Assembly: GCA_913776615.1 (NCBI GenBank)
Contig: CAJYPK010000006.1
Location: 1-64,000 of the forward strand
Source: an uncultured Hymenobacter sp.
GTDB lineage: Bacteria; Bacteroidota; Bacteroidia; Cytophagales; Hymenobacteraceae
DNA: 64,000 nt
Direction of reading: 5' to 3'
This document shows, piece by piece, positions 17,700-26,747 of the stretch. Below the pieces are notes generated by a model. That model ran no database searches and was not told where the DNA came from. It saw only the letters and a list, made by a program, of their open reading frames with translations. Numbering within the stretch: position 1 is the first letter of the stretch; the number at the start of each line of letters is the position of its first letter. The translations under genes were made by a program, and so were the position numbers.

Positions 17700-18248
17700 T
17701 TAGTTCAGGCTGGGGTCGAGCGGGTAGTTGGAGAGCGCCCGGAAGCGGCCGCCTTTTTCGCGCAGGATGCCTCGCCAGAACACATCAGACTTCAAAGTAA
17801 ATACTTTCCCGGCACTAGCGGGCTGCCGAATCCAGGAGCCACCCCGAATTTCTTCTTCCAGCTGCCCCGCCGACCAGCCCGAGTAGCCCACGTAGCAGCG
17901 CACGTCGTCGGGCAGGATAATGCCGGTGTTAATCAAGGAAATAAACAGGTCAAAATCACCGCCCCAGTACACGTCGTCGCCCAGGGCGGTGGCCCCGGGC
18001 AGGCTGCCGTGGCGGTGCACAAAATGTAGGGTGTCGAGCTGCACCGGGCCGCCCTGGTAGAGGGGCAGGGCGGTGGCGGGGCCGGCGGGCAGCTCCAGCG
18101 CGTCGCCCAGAATGGTCGACGTGCGCTGGGTCAGTACCAGGCCAAACGCGCCCTCGGTGGGAGAGTGGCGGCACAGCAGCACCACGCTGCGCTCGAAGTT
18201 GGGATCGCCCAAAAAGGGCTGCGAAATAAGAAGAGTACCGGGCTTCAT
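17700..18248 (-). CDS. YqgE/AlgH family protein
   Basis: 182 aa. GTLLISQPFLGDPNFERSVV and GAFGLVLTQ at the N-terminus and YVGYSGWSAGQLEEEI in the middle are hallmark segments of the UPF0301 (YqgE/AlgH) family. The molecular function is not established. Full length for the family. Confidence 0.93.
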   Translation of the reverse strand: MKPGTLLISQPFLGDPNFERSVVLLCRHSPTEGAFGLVLTQRTSTILGDALELPAGPATALPLYQGGPVQLDTLHFVHRHGSLPGATALGDDVYWGGDFDLFISLINTGIILPDDVRCYVGYSGWSAGQLEEEIRGGSWIRQPASAGKVFTLKSDVFWRGILREKGGRFRALSNYPLDPSLN

Positions 18249-18679
18249 AGTGCTAGCAAGTACGTACGTCCGGCCCGGATGGTGCCCGCCGGCTCCAAAA
18301 AAGCCGATTTACCCCGCCCCGCCGGCCATACCTTTGCCCCCGAGTTCTAGTTCGCAAGCCCAATCTACCGAGCCAATTCACCCGTTATAATTTGTAAAAA
18401 CAAGTCGGCGTAGCGCAATTCACGGGCCGGGTACGGGCGGTATGCAGTAGCGCGGACTGTGTGGTCCTCGTTTCGTTCGCCTGCGTCCATCGGCGATGCG
18501 GGCTACCAGGAGAAGAAAGTTAGTGCAGCGAGCAAGCTGCTTCGGCAAGCGGCCGCCAGATAAGCATGACAGATGTTTAGAGAAGAGTGTTTGAAGCAGA
18601 GTACTGCTTACAAACAACTAGCCTCCCCGCCCACCGAGCCAACTCATAACTCATAATTTCTAACTCATAACTCAAAAAC
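18249..18679. other. 430-bp intergenic region upstream of pdxH
   Basis: No gene is supported. A TACCTTTG element on the plus strand (18329-18336) could start a long leader to pdxH. Just before pdxH, 18641-18679 is an array of AACTCATAACTCATAA words. The 19-bp stretch 18630-18648 recurs inverted, with one mismatch, at 20853-20871 after the DUF1015 gene, so pdxH and its neighbour are bracketed by the pair. Confidence 0.6.
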
Positions 18680-19339
18680 ATGACCGACGCCGAACTCGCG
18701 GCCCTGCGCCAGAGCTATACCCAGCGCACGCTGCTCGAAGCCGACGTGCTGCCCGCCGCCGTGCCGCAGTTCCGGCAGTGGCTCGACGAGGCCGTGGCCG
18801 CCCGGTTGCCCGAGCCCGCCGCCCTCACCCTGGCCACCGTTAACCCCGCCACCGGCCAGCCCAGCCAGCGGGTGGTGCTGCTCAAGGGCCTGCCCGACGA
18901 GGCGGGCTTCCTGTTCTTTACCAATTACGACTCGCAGAAGGGCCACGAGCTGGCGGCCCAGCCGCGGGCGGCGCTCAATTTCTTCTGGCCCGGCCTCGAG
19001 CGCCAGGTGCGGGTGGAAGGAGTAGTGGAAAAAGCCTCGGACGAGGTATCCACCACCTACTTCCAGAGCCGGCCGCGCAGCTCGCAGGTGGGGGCCTGGG
19101 CCTCGCCCCAAAGCCAGCCCATCGCCAGCCGCGAGGCCCTGGAAAGCCGCGAGCACGCGGTGGAGGCCGAATTTGCGGGCCGGAGCCCCCTGCCGCGCCC
19201 GCCGCACTGGGGCGGCTACGTGCTGCGCCCCACCCGGGTCGAGTTCTGGCAGGGCCGCCCCAGCCGCCTGCACGACCGCCTGGTGTACGAGCTGGAGCCG
19301 GAAACCAACACCTGGAAAATCACCCGCCTGGCCCCGTGA
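18680..19339 (+). CDS. pdxH: Pyridoxamine 5'-phosphate oxidase
   Basis: 219 aa. FMN-dependent enzyme of the final PLP synthesis and salvage step. PSQRVVLLKGL and FFTNYDSQKGHEL form the FMN/substrate site; SRPRSSQVGAWAS and the ending EFWQGRPSRLHDRLVY with WKITRLAP are family signatures with the C-terminal Arg-x-His pair. The start follows an AACTCAT word array directly. Confidence 0.96.
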   Translation: MTDAELAALRQSYTQRTLLEADVLPAAVPQFRQWLDEAVAARLPEPAALTLATVNPATGQPSQRVVLLKGLPDEAGFLFFTNYDSQKGHELAAQPRAALNFFWPGLERQVRVEGVVEKASDEVSTTYFQSRPRSSQVGAWASPQSQPIASREALESREHAVEAEFAGRSPLPRPPHWGGYVLRPTRVEFWQGRPSRLHDRLVYELEPETNTWKITRLAP

Positions 19340-19340
19340 T

Positions 19341-19493
19341 GGTGAAATGGTGAGTAGTGAAATGGAGAGTGGTGAGTGGTGAGTGAATAAGAGTTACTTC
19401 AAGCACTACCACTCACCATTTCACCACCTCCCCACTCCCCACCTCCCCACTCCCCATTTCACTACTCACCATTTCACTACTCACCATTTCACC
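19341..19493. repeat. Inverted word-array pair, 25-bp perfect arms
   Basis: The left arm 19341-19365 (GGTGAAATGGTGAGTAGTG...) is perfectly complementary to 19469-19493, with a second, 24-bp match at 19454-19477. The array begins 2 bp after the pdxH stop and runs to the start of the DUF1015 gene, where it forms an open frame rich in His, Pro and Thr codons. Confidence 0.9.
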
Positions 19494-19499
19494 GCTACT

Positions 19500-20843
19500 T
19501 TGGCTGAGATTCAACCCGTGCGCGGCTGGCGCTATAATCCGGCCCTGAGTGCCGATATTGACGCGGTAGTGTCGCCGCTGTTCGACGTAGTGAGCCCGCG
19601 TCAGCGCGAGGCGCTGTACCAGAATCCGCTCAACTCTATTCACCTCTCGGTGCCCCGGCCCGAGGCGGGGCTGGCCCCGGTGGCCGCCGCGGCCCGGCGC
19701 CTGGCGGCGTGGCAGGCGGCCGGCGTGCTGCGCCAGGACGGGCTGCCCGGCATCTACGTATACTACCAGTATTTCCGGCTGCCGGGCGAGGCCCGTGAGC
19801 GCTGCCGCAAGGGCTTTATGTGCCACATCCGGGCTACCGACTGGGCCGCGGGCGTGGTGCTGCGCCACGAGAACACGCTGCCCGCCGCCGTCAACGACCG
19901 GGCCGAGCTGCTGGCCGAATTGCAATTCCAAACCAGCGCCACCCACGGCCTCTACCGCGACGAGACCTTCGAGCTGGAAGCCCTCATGGATGCGGCGATT
20001 CAGGATCCGCTCTGCCAGACCGAGGAAGACTACCAGGGCGCGCGCGACGTGCTGGCCGTGATTCAGGACGCGCAATTGATCCGGCGCTTTCAGCGGGTGC
20101 TGGCCGACCGGTCGGTGATCCTGGCCGACGGGCACCACCGCTACGAGGGCTCGCTGGCGTACCGCCAGGCCCGCGAGCTGGCGGCGGGGCCGGGGGGCTA
20201 CTCCGGCCGTGAGCCGTGGAACTACCACCTCATGTACCTCACCAACGCCGCCAGCGACGACGTGCGCATCCTGCCCACCCACCGCCTGCTGCTGGAACTG
20301 CCCGGCGACCTGGCCGACGAGGAGCTGCTGGCCCGGCTGGAACCCTACTTCACCGTGCGGTCCCAGGTGGAGGCCCAGGACCTGCCCGAGCTGCTGGCCG
20401 GCAAGCGCTGGGCCTTCGGGCTGTACCTGCCCGGCGGGGCGTATAAGCTGCGCCTGCGCCCCGAGGTGCACGCCCAGCTCGACTGGCCCACCACGCCCGA
20501 GGTGAAGGACCTCGACCTGACGGTGCTGCACTTCTTCGTGCTCGAAAAGGTGCTGGGTATCGTCGGCCCCGAGGCCCAGCGCAACTGGGCGGGCGTGGCC
20601 TACGTGCGCAGCCTGGCCGAGTGCCTGCAGCGCGTGGACCGGGGCGAGGCCCGCGCCGCCTTTATCACCAACGAGGTAACCATGGCCCAGGTCGAGGCCG
20701 TGTGTTATTCGGGGGCCGTGATGCCGGCCAAGTCCACTTTTTTCTACCCCAAAACCCTGGCCGGCCTGCTGTTCAGCAGCCTGGCCGAGGACGCGGCCGA
20801 CTCGTTGTTCAGCGAGTACTTCTTTGCTAATTATGAATTATAA
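19500..20843 (+). CDS. DUF1015 family protein
   Basis: 447 aa from the TTG at 19500, which gives MAEIQPVRGWRYNP, the usual family N-terminus. An in-frame GTG at 19383 would add 39 residues encoded almost wholly by the repeat (HHLPTPHLPTPHFTTHH), so I reject it. Characteristic segments are ILADGHHRYEGSLAYR at about 207-222 and the ending CYSGAVMPAKSTFFYPK. The family function is unknown; the HHRYE segment resembles a metal or phosphate site. Confidence 0.87.
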   Translation: MAEIQPVRGWRYNPALSADIDAVVSPLFDVVSPRQREALYQNPLNSIHLSVPRPEAGLAPVAAAARRLAAWQAAGVLRQDGLPGIYVYYQYFRLPGEARERCRKGFMCHIRATDWAAGVVLRHENTLPAAVNDRAELLAELQFQTSATHGLYRDETFELEALMDAAIQDPLCQTEEDYQGARDVLAVIQDAQLIRRFQRVLADRSVILADGHHRYEGSLAYRQARELAAGPGGYSGREPWNYHLMYLTNAASDDVRILPTHRLLLELPGDLADEELLARLEPYFTVRSQVEAQDLPELLAGKRWAFGLYLPGGAYKLRLRPEVHAQLDWPTTPEVKDLDLTVLHFFVLEKVLGIVGPEAQRNWAGVAYVRSLAECLQRVDRGEARAAFITNEVTMAQVEAVCYSGAVMPAKSTFFYPKTLAGLLFSSLAEDAADSLFSEYFFANYEL

Positions 20844-21075
20844 ATTATGAGTTATGAATTGGCTCGGTGGGTGAGGGCTTGGGGTACTTTACAGCAGTTT
20901 TCCGGAGAAAGTCTTTTCTGATTAACTCAAGCGTTGGTCATACTTGCCGGCCGAAGCAGCTGCAAGGTGCCAGTGGTGGTAACGCGTTCCAGGCTTTTCA
21001 CCTGCGCACCCTATCGTCTCGCTACCTTCTCCCGCTGTTACCTCATTATTACTTCATTACTTCATTACTTCCGCA

Positions 21076-21651
21076 GTGAACTTAATCTTAGCCTCCGGCT
21101 CGCCGCGCCGCCGCCAGCTGCTCACCGATATGGGCCTGCCTTATGAAATCCGGCTGCGGGACGTCGACGAAAGCTTTCCGCCCACGCTGCGCCGCGCCGA
21201 GGTGGCCCAGTACCTGGCCCGCCGCAAGGCCGAGGCCTACCGGCCCGATCTGGCTCCCGACGAGCTGCTGCTCACGGCCGACACCATCGTGTGCCTGGCC
21301 GACGACGTGCTCAACAAGCCCGCCGACGCGGCCGAGGCCCGGGCCATGCTCGCCCGCTTGCAGGGCCGCGCCCACCAGGTGTACACCGGCGTGTGCCTGC
21401 TGCCCGGCGACGGCCGCCCGCCGGTCGTTTTCGCCGACGAAACGACCGTGCACTTCCGGCCCCTGAGCGCGGCCGAGATTGCCTTTTACGTCGAGCGTTA
21501 CCAGCCCCTGGACAAGGCCGGGGCCTACGGGGCGCAGGACTGGCTGGGCCTGGTCGGCATCGACCGCCTCGAAGGCTCGTACTTCAACGTGATGGGCCTG
21601 CCGACCCATCGGGTGTGGGAGGCCCTGCGCACGCTGGGGGCCGTCGCGTAG
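21076..21651 (+). CDS. maf: Maf-like nucleoside triphosphate pyrophosphatase
   Basis: 191 aa from a GTG. ILASGSPRRRQLL is the Maf phosphate-binding loop, with LLTADTIVCL and KAGAYGAQDW containing the other catalytic residues. It hydrolyses non-canonical or modified nucleotides (dTTP/UTP type). Its stop overlaps the start of the following membrane protein by one base. A CATTACTT word array ends directly at the start codon. Confidence 0.93.
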   Translation: MNLILASGSPRRRQLLTDMGLPYEIRLRDVDESFPPTLRRAEVAQYLARRKAEAYRPDLAPDELLLTADTIVCLADDVLNKPADAAEARAMLARLQGRAHQVYTGVCLLPGDGRPPVVFADETTVHFRPLSAAEIAFYVERYQPLDKAGAYGAQDWLGLVGIDRLEGSYFNVMGLPTHRVWEALRTLGAVA

Positions 21652-23378
21652 TGCGTCCGGCCGTTACGCCCCGCTACTACGCCCTGCTGGCGCTGGCCGT
21701 GGTGGGCCTGGGCGCGGGCTACGCGGCGCTGGTGCTGTACTCGGCCAGCTGGCCCGAGGCGGCGGCCCTGCGCGATTTTTACCCCTGGCACCCGCGGGCC
21801 TACTCGGCGGCGGAATTTACCGGGCTGCGGCGGGCCTTGGCCGCGCTGGCGGCCGGGGCGCTGGGGCTGGCCCTCGGGCTGGGCGGGTCCCGGGCGGGCC
21901 GGGCGCAGGTGATGGCGCTGGGGCAGGAGGTGCGGGAGGCCGGGCGGAGCCTGGGGGCCGGCTGGCGGGGGCTGCGGCCGGGCCAGCGCCGGGCGGCCCT
22001 GGCGGCGCTGCTGGTGCTCACGGCGCTGCGGGCCTACTACAGCCGGGTGCTGGTGCCCGCCGACGACGCCGTGTCGTTCGAGGTCTTCGTGCGGGCGTCG
22101 CTGCTGACCGTCAGCGCCGCGTATCCCTACCCCAACAACCACGTGCTGAGCAACACGCTGAGCTGGGCGTTTTACCAGCTACACCCCGGCTTTTGGTGGA
22201 GCATGCGCCTGCCGGTGCTGCTGACGGCCACCGGGGCCACGGCGCTGTGGTTTCTGGCCCTGCTGCGCCGCAGCAGCTTCCGGGTGGCGGCGCTGGCCGT
22301 GGGCGCGTTTAGTATGTTGCAGCTGAGTTTTTACCACGCCGCCACGGGCCGGGGCTACTGGCTGCTGGTGGGGCTGGCGGCGGTGGGCTTCTTTGCCGCG
22401 CTGGAGCTGGATGGCGACCCGCCCGCCGAGGCGGCGGCCTGGCCCCGGGGGCGGGCGGCCTGGGCGGGGCTGGTGCTGAGCGGGGTGCTGGGGCTGTATA
22501 CCGTGCCGACGCACGCCTACTTGTTGCTGTCGGCCTACGGCTGGCTGGGGCTGCGGCAGCTGCGCGCCCGGGCCGGGCGGGCGCTGGCTGGCACTACTGC
22601 GATGGGGCTGCTCACCCTGGCCGGGGCGGGCCTGCTCTACCTGCCCCTGCTGCTGATTGCCGGCCCCCGGCTGCTGTTGCACAACGACTACGTGCGGGCG
22701 CTGCCGCTGGCGGAGTTTGCGCGCCGCTTTCCCGCTTATCTCTGGCTGACGGAAGGCTGGCTCAGCGGGCACCGCTGGCTGGGATTACTGCCGTTGCTGG
22801 CCGTGCTGCTGGGTCTGGGCTGGCTGCGCCGGGCCGGCGCGTGGTCCCCGGCCGTGCGTCGGTTGGCGGGGCCTTGCCTGTGGTTTATGGCGGCGCCCTA
22901 CTTGCTGGTGCTGGCGCAGCGGGTGCAGGCGCCCGAGCGCACGCTGTTTTATAAGTCGATGCTGCTGTGCATGCTGGGCGCGTTGCTGCTCGACCGGGCG
23001 TTGGCCCGGCTGCCCCCGCGGGGGGCGGCCCGGGGCTGGGCCTACGGGCTGCTGGCCGGGGCCGGCCTCCTTGGCGCGGCCAGCCAGGCGATGGTGCTGG
23101 CCCGGCACAACGCCCAGGAGCGCCGCCAGTGGCAGCTCTACCGGCAGCCCATGGCCTGGCTGGCCACCCAGCCCGTGGGGCCGGTGCTGGCCCCGGCGGC
23201 GGTGCCCCGGTTTGTGCTGCGCTTTTTCGCCCACACCGAATTTCGCCGGCAGCCCTGGCAAATTGACGAGCGGCCCCGGCCCGGCGTGCGCTACCGGTAC
23301 CTGGTGCGCCCGGCCGGGGCGCGGGGCACCGGTTCGCCGGCCTTCCGGGGGGTGGCTGATATTTACGTGGTGCAGTAA
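21651..23378 (+). CDS. Multi-pass membrane protein, GT-C/GT39-like glycosyltransferase
   Basis: 575 aa from the GTG at 21651; the frame is open further back only because it crosses maf. About ten hydrophobic segments. An acidic loop DDAVSFEVF and the motif AYPYPNNHVLSN follow the second segment, as in GT-C glycosyltransferases, and GLYTVPTHAYLLL lies in the middle. It would use a lipid-linked sugar at the outer face of the inner membrane; the acceptor is unknown. It is paralogous to the next gene. Confidence 0.78.
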   Translation: MRPAVTPRYYALLALAVVGLGAGYAALVLYSASWPEAAALRDFYPWHPRAYSAAEFTGLRRALAALAAGALGLALGLGGSRAGRAQVMALGQEVREAGRSLGAGWRGLRPGQRRAALAALLVLTALRAYYSRVLVPADDAVSFEVFVRASLLTVSAAYPYPNNHVLSNTLSWAFYQLHPGFWWSMRLPVLLTATGATALWFLALLRRSSFRVAALAVGAFSMLQLSFYHAATGRGYWLLVGLAAVGFFAALELDGDPPAEAAAWPRGRAAWAGLVLSGVLGLYTVPTHAYLLLSAYGWLGLRQLRARAGRALAGTTAMGLLTLAGAGLLYLPLLLIAGPRLLLHNDYVRALPLAEFARRFPAYLWLTEGWLSGHRWLGLLPLLAVLLGLGWLRRAGAWSPAVRRLAGPCLWFMAAPYLLVLAQRVQAPERTLFYKSMLLCMLGALLLDRALARLPPRGAARGWAYGLLAGAGLLGAASQAMVLARHNAQERRQWQLYRQPMAWLATQPVGPVLAPAAVPRFVLRFFAHTEFRRQPWQIDERPRPGVRYRYLVRPAGARGTGSPAFRGVADIYVVQ

Positions 23379-23456
23379 GCCGCCGGGGGCTGGCTGATCT
23401 TTACCCCGTGGCCGGGCGGTGCCCCGGCCCCGTCGGTATTTTTCTCCTTCTCGCAC

Positions 23457-25271
23457 ATGCGTTTTCTTCTCAGGTGGCAGCTGGGGCTGCTGCTCACGGT
23501 GACTGCCGGGCTGGCCCTGCTCTTCGGGCTGACGGACTATGCCGGGCTGGCCCGCCGGGTGTTCACGCCCGCCGCCGGCCCGTATTTCGGGGCGTACCGC
23601 GACCAGCTGGCCGTGGCGCTTACGCCGGCCCGCTACCAGGGGCTGCGCCTGGGGCTGGCGGCGCTGGCCGGCGCGGGGGCGGGGCTGTGGTGGCTGCTGC
23701 GCCTGCGCCCCGCCGGGCGAATGCCCGCCGGGGCACCGGGCGGGCGCGGCTGGGGGCGGGCGCTGCTTCGGCCCTGGCGGCGGCTGGGGGGGGGGCAGCG
23801 GGCGCTGGCCGGCGCGCTGCTGGCGATAGTAGCCGGGGTACGGCTCTACTACGCGGCCGCTTATCCCCTCAGCCTCGACGAACTGGCTTCCTACGACTTT
23901 TACGTCCTGCCGGGGCCCGCCGTCACGGCCAGCTACTATCCGTTTCCCAACAACCACCTGCTGGCCAACCTGCTCGTGGGGCTCGGGCACGGGCTGTGGC
24001 CGGGGGCCGAGCCCGCACTGGCGCTGCGGTTGCTACCCACGCTGGCGGGCCTGCTCAGCCTGCCGCTGGTGTACGCGCTGGGGCTGCGCGCCGGGCGCTT
24101 CGGGGTAGCTACGCTGGGGCTGGGCCTGTACTGGCTCTCGCCCCTGGGGGTGTATTACGCCGTGGCGGGCCGGGGCTACGCCTGGGCGCAGCTGGCCACG
24201 CTGGCCGGGCTCTTCGCGGCGCTGGAGCTGCTGCGCCCGGACGGGCGGCGGGCAACCCGGCACCTGGCCTGGGCGGTATTCGGGGTGAGCGGGGTGGTGG
24301 GGCTCTACGCGGTACCCACCCACCTTTACGTGCTGCTGGAGCTGGGGGCGGGGCTGCTGCTGGGCTTTGCCCGGGCCCCGGCTCGTCGCCGAAGGTTGCT
24401 ACTGGCGCACCTGGCCGTGGCGACGCTGGGCATTGCCGCGGTTGCGGTGGTGCTGTACGTCCCGGTGGGCGTGGTGTCGGGCTGGCCGGCGCTGCTGGCC
24501 AATCGCTACGTGGCCCGCCACGCCTGGCCGGAATTCCGCGCGGGCATCGGTCCCTGGCTGCTGGGCACGGCCGCCGAGCTGCTGGGCCAGCGCGGGCCGA
24601 GTGCGCTGGCTTACGTCGGCGTGCTGGCCCTGGCCCCGGCGGCCCTGCGGTGGGGGCGACTGCCCGCGGCGGCGCGCCGCCTGGGCTGGTTGCTGCTGGC
24701 CCAGGCGGTGGTGTGGCTGCCGGTAGTGCTGGGGCAGCGGGTGTATCCGCCGGCGCGCACGCTGCTGCCGGTGCTGCTGGCGTTTTTTCTGCTGCTGGGG
24801 CTGCTGGGGCAGGCGCTGTGGAATCGCGTACTGACGGCCGGGCAGGGGAGAGTTGGCCGGCTGGCCGGCTGGCGAGCGGGTGCCACGAGCCTGTTGGCCC
24901 TGGTGCTGGCCGCCTACGGGGGCTACCGGCTGCACCGCGAGCAGGCGGTCATCGGGCAGCAGGATCGGCAGCAGCAGGCGCTGCGCCAGGCCTACGAGTG
25001 GCTGCGGCACCAGCCGCTGCGACGAATCTGGGTCGGGCCGCGGGCCTATGCGTTGGTCTGGCAGCATTACGCCCTGGCGGCCGGCCAGCCGGCCCTGCCC
25101 CTGGTAGTGCCCGATGATGTGCCCGCTACCCAACTACCTGACTCCGTGGGCGAGGTGCAGGTCGTACGGCCGGGTACGCAGTTGCCGGGCCCGCCCCGTC
25201 CCGTACGCTACGCCAACGCCCTGCTGCGCATCGTGCCCGCGTCGCCCGCCCAGCCGCCGGGGCGGCAATAG
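23457..25271 (+). CDS. Multi-pass membrane protein, GT-C/GT39-like glycosyltransferase (paralogue)
   Basis: 604 aa. It shares with the previous protein the loop SLDELASYDFY, the motif YYPFPNNHLLANLL, GRGYAWAQLATLAGLFAALEL and GLYAVPTHLYVLL, so the two arose by tandem duplication. The C-terminal 130 residues are soluble. The extreme GC content makes long false frames on every strand here; this frame is chosen for its membrane pattern and homology to its neighbour. Confidence 0.78.
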   Translation: MRFLLRWQLGLLLTVTAGLALLFGLTDYAGLARRVFTPAAGPYFGAYRDQLAVALTPARYQGLRLGLAALAGAGAGLWWLLRLRPAGRMPAGAPGGRGWGRALLRPWRRLGGGQRALAGALLAIVAGVRLYYAAAYPLSLDELASYDFYVLPGPAVTASYYPFPNNHLLANLLVGLGHGLWPGAEPALALRLLPTLAGLLSLPLVYALGLRAGRFGVATLGLGLYWLSPLGVYYAVAGRGYAWAQLATLAGLFAALELLRPDGRRATRHLAWAVFGVSGVVGLYAVPTHLYVLLELGAGLLLGFARAPARRRRLLLAHLAVATLGIAAVAVVLYVPVGVVSGWPALLANRYVARHAWPEFRAGIGPWLLGTAAELLGQRGPSALAYVGVLALAPAALRWGRLPAAARRLGWLLLAQAVVWLPVVLGQRVYPPARTLLPVLLAFFLLLGLLGQALWNRVLTAGQGRVGRLAGWRAGATSLLALVLAAYGGYRLHREQAVIGQQDRQQQALRQAYEWLRHQPLRRIWVGPRAYALVWQHYALAAGQPALPLVVPDDVPATQLPDSVGEVQVVRPGTQLPGPPRPVRYANALLRIVPASPAQPPGRQ

Positions 25272-25299
25272 CCCGCTGGGAATAGTGTTGAGCCAGCGT

Positions 25300-25623
25300 A
25301 TGTTTGCAAGGATGGCTGATTTCTCCCCCGCTTATCGGGAGCTACTCGCGTTCCTGGGAAGCTTATACTACACTGATTTTAGCACCGTTACCTACGGGCT
25401 GATTCAAGAGTTACTGCAAGAGGCGGGGGTTGCTTACACCCAAGGGGGATACATGTCGGATGTGTGGCCCTACACTACCCCCGTGTCGGAGATAGGCTTT
25501 GAGGTCAGGCAAGTAACTGGCCATGTAAACGAGGTGCGGTTGACGTTTATAGGCCCCGAGCACTTGTCAGATCTTGCGCAACAGTTGACGGGTATGCACC
25601 TGCTAACACGCTGCCCCGGCTAG
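25300..25623 (+). CDS. Hypothetical protein
   Basis: 107 aa from the ATG at 25300 (a second ATG is at 25312). Sequence begins MFARMADFSPAYRELLAF and includes SEIGFEVRQVTGHVNEVRL. No known domain, signal or membrane segment is recognised. Its lower GC and moderate codon bias, and convergent 4-bp overlap with the EamA gene, support a real but recent gene. Confidence 0.55.
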   Translation: MFARMADFSPAYRELLAFLGSLYYTDFSTVTYGLIQELLQEAGVAYTQGGYMSDVWPYTTPVSEIGFEVRQVTGHVNEVRLTFIGPEHLSDLAQQLTGMHLLTRCPG

Positions 25624-26045
25624 CCGCGGGCCAGCAGCCCGATGCCGGCTACAATCAGCCCCAGTCCACCGGCCTGGGCCAGCGTGAGGCCTTCGCGCAG
25701 CACCAGCAGTCCCAGCAGCGCGGCCAGCAGTACCGAGCCGCCCACAATCACGGGCGTGCCCACCGAGGCCGGCACCCCGCGCTTAAACACCACGAAGGTC
25801 AGGATCTCGGCCAGCCCCACGCTGAGCCCGGCCAGCGCCGCCAGTCCCAGGCCCTTGCCCGACACGGCCAGCGGCTGCCCGAGCAGCTTGAGGCGCACGA
25901 GCCACGCCGCGCCCAGCCCGGCGGCTACCAGTTGCAGCACCACCGCGCCCACGGCGGGCGGCAGGTGCGCGGCGGCAAGCTTGATAAAGAAGTTGTAGCC
26001 CGCCAGGCACAGGGCCGTGAGCAGGGCCAGGGGCAGCCAGTTCAT
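25620..26045 (-). CDS. EamA/DMT-type small transporter
   Basis: 141 aa with five predicted membrane helices, equal to one EamA domain. It probably works as a dimer, like small drug/metabolite transporters. VFKRGVPASVGTPVIVGGSV carries the conserved helix with Gly and Pro. The start codon lies within an AGTTATG word array. Confidence 0.82.
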   Translation of the reverse strand: MNWLPLALLTALCLAGYNFFIKLAAAHLPPAVGAVVLQLVAAGLGAAWLVRLKLLGQPLAVSGKGLGLAALAGLSVGLAEILTFVVFKRGVPASVGTPVIVGGSVLLAALLGLLVLREGLTLAQAGGLGLIVAGIGLLARG

Positions 26046-26127
26046 GAGTTATGAGTTATGAGTTGGCAAATTTGCTTCTCTTTCCCAACTCATAATTCAT
26101 AATTCATAACTCATAACTCATAACTCT
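26044..26127. repeat. Inverted word-array pair (ATGAGTT / AACTCAT)
   Basis: ATGAGTTATGAGTTATGAG at 26044 onward is complementary to the AACTCATAATTCAT array at 26084-26127, with two mismatches over 23 bp. It occupies the whole gap between the EamA and HAD genes, touching the start codon of the one and the stop region of the other. Confidence 0.85.
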
Positions 26128-26581
26128 ATAGTAAGATGCGCAGTGCCTGCCGGGTAGCTTCCGCGTCCAGGCCGAGCAAGGGCTTGGTTATAACGCACCG
26201 GCTTTTGATGGGCGCGGGTAAGCCGTGCAGCGATGGATCATCGTCGAGCACGACGTAGTTGGCGGTGTTGTGCGCCGCTACCCACGCCGCAATCTCGCTG
26301 GCGCGGGAGCCGCTTGGGGGTAGGGTAGTGCGGTCGTTCACCTTGCTGATGGTAGCGGGAAAGAGGCCCCGCGTGCGCAACAGCGCGGCCCATTCGGCGA
26401 GCGAGTAGCTGATACGGTGCGAGGTGGTGAGCACCAGCGCCGCGTTGGTTGCGGCCAGAATTGTGGCCAGGTTGTGCGTGGCCCGCGCATTGAAGTGAAA
26501 GAAGCCGTCGGGCGCGGTCTCGACGGCCCGCCAGCCCGGCGTGGTGATTAATACCCCATCTAAATCAAGCAGAATTACCAT
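26126..26581 (-). CDS. HAD-fold protein (Swiss-army-knife RNA-repair HAD type)
   Basis: 151 aa from the inner ATG. VILLDLDGVLI is the HAD motif I (DxD), LVLTTSHRISYS motif II, and YVVLDDDPS the acidic motif. The compact form with VLTTS resembles the HAD domain known from Swiss-army-knife RNA repair proteins, but a generic small phosphatase is equally possible. It stands alone, not in an operon. Confidence 0.75.
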   Translation of the reverse strand: MVILLDLDGVLITTPGWRAVETAPDGFFHFNARATHNLATILAATNAALVLTTSHRISYSLAEWAALLRTRGLFPATISKVNDRTTLPPSGSRASEIAAWVAAHNTANYVVLDDDPSLHGLPAPIKSRCVITKPLLGLDAEATRQALRILL

Positions 26582-26616
26582 GCGTCTTACAAGCAAGAGT
26601 GCTAGCCTACCCGTTT

Positions 26617-26624
26617 TACCTTTG
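26617..26624 (+). promoter_or_regulatory. -7 element TACCTTTG of the locus-A leader
   Basis: A perfect TAnnTTTG. A 5-bp dyad (CCCAA-GCGCG-TTGGG, 26626-26640) lies over the expected start site; a dyad occurs at the same place in locus B. Confidence 0.7.
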
Positions 26625-26625
26625 T

Positions 26626-26747
26626 CCCAAGCGCGTTGGGTAGTCCCCCGGCCTGCGGTAGCCCTTGAAAAAGGGAAACCCCGGCTGCGGTAACAGCTCG
26701 GGGTTTCTGAAGTGGGGGTTTTGCGACAACCCTTTCACCTCACACTA
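26626..26747 (+). ncRNA. Structured leader RNA, copy A
   Basis: Three hairpins after the start-site dyad: P2 CCCTT-GAAA-AAGGG (26662-26675), P3 AAACCCCG...CGGGGTTT with an inner GCTG/CAGC stem (26676-26706), and P4 GGGTT-TTGCGAC-AACCC (26716-26732). All have counterparts at 50157-50028 with different stem bases but kept pairing, and conserved single-stranded words CGCGTT, GTCCCCC, AACAG and GAAGTG. CCCCC (26645-26649) can also pair with GGGGG (26714-26718), which would block P4. Confidence 0.72.

Noticed and set aside
21291..21650. Upstream extension of the first glycosyltransferase-like frame
   Set aside because: It runs through maf in another frame; the GTG at 21651 directly after the maf stop fits better.
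23408..25117. 569-codon plus-strand frame
   Set aside because: Low-complexity Ala/Gly/Arg product in an offset frame over the second glycosyltransferase-like gene; the other frame has helices and paralogy.
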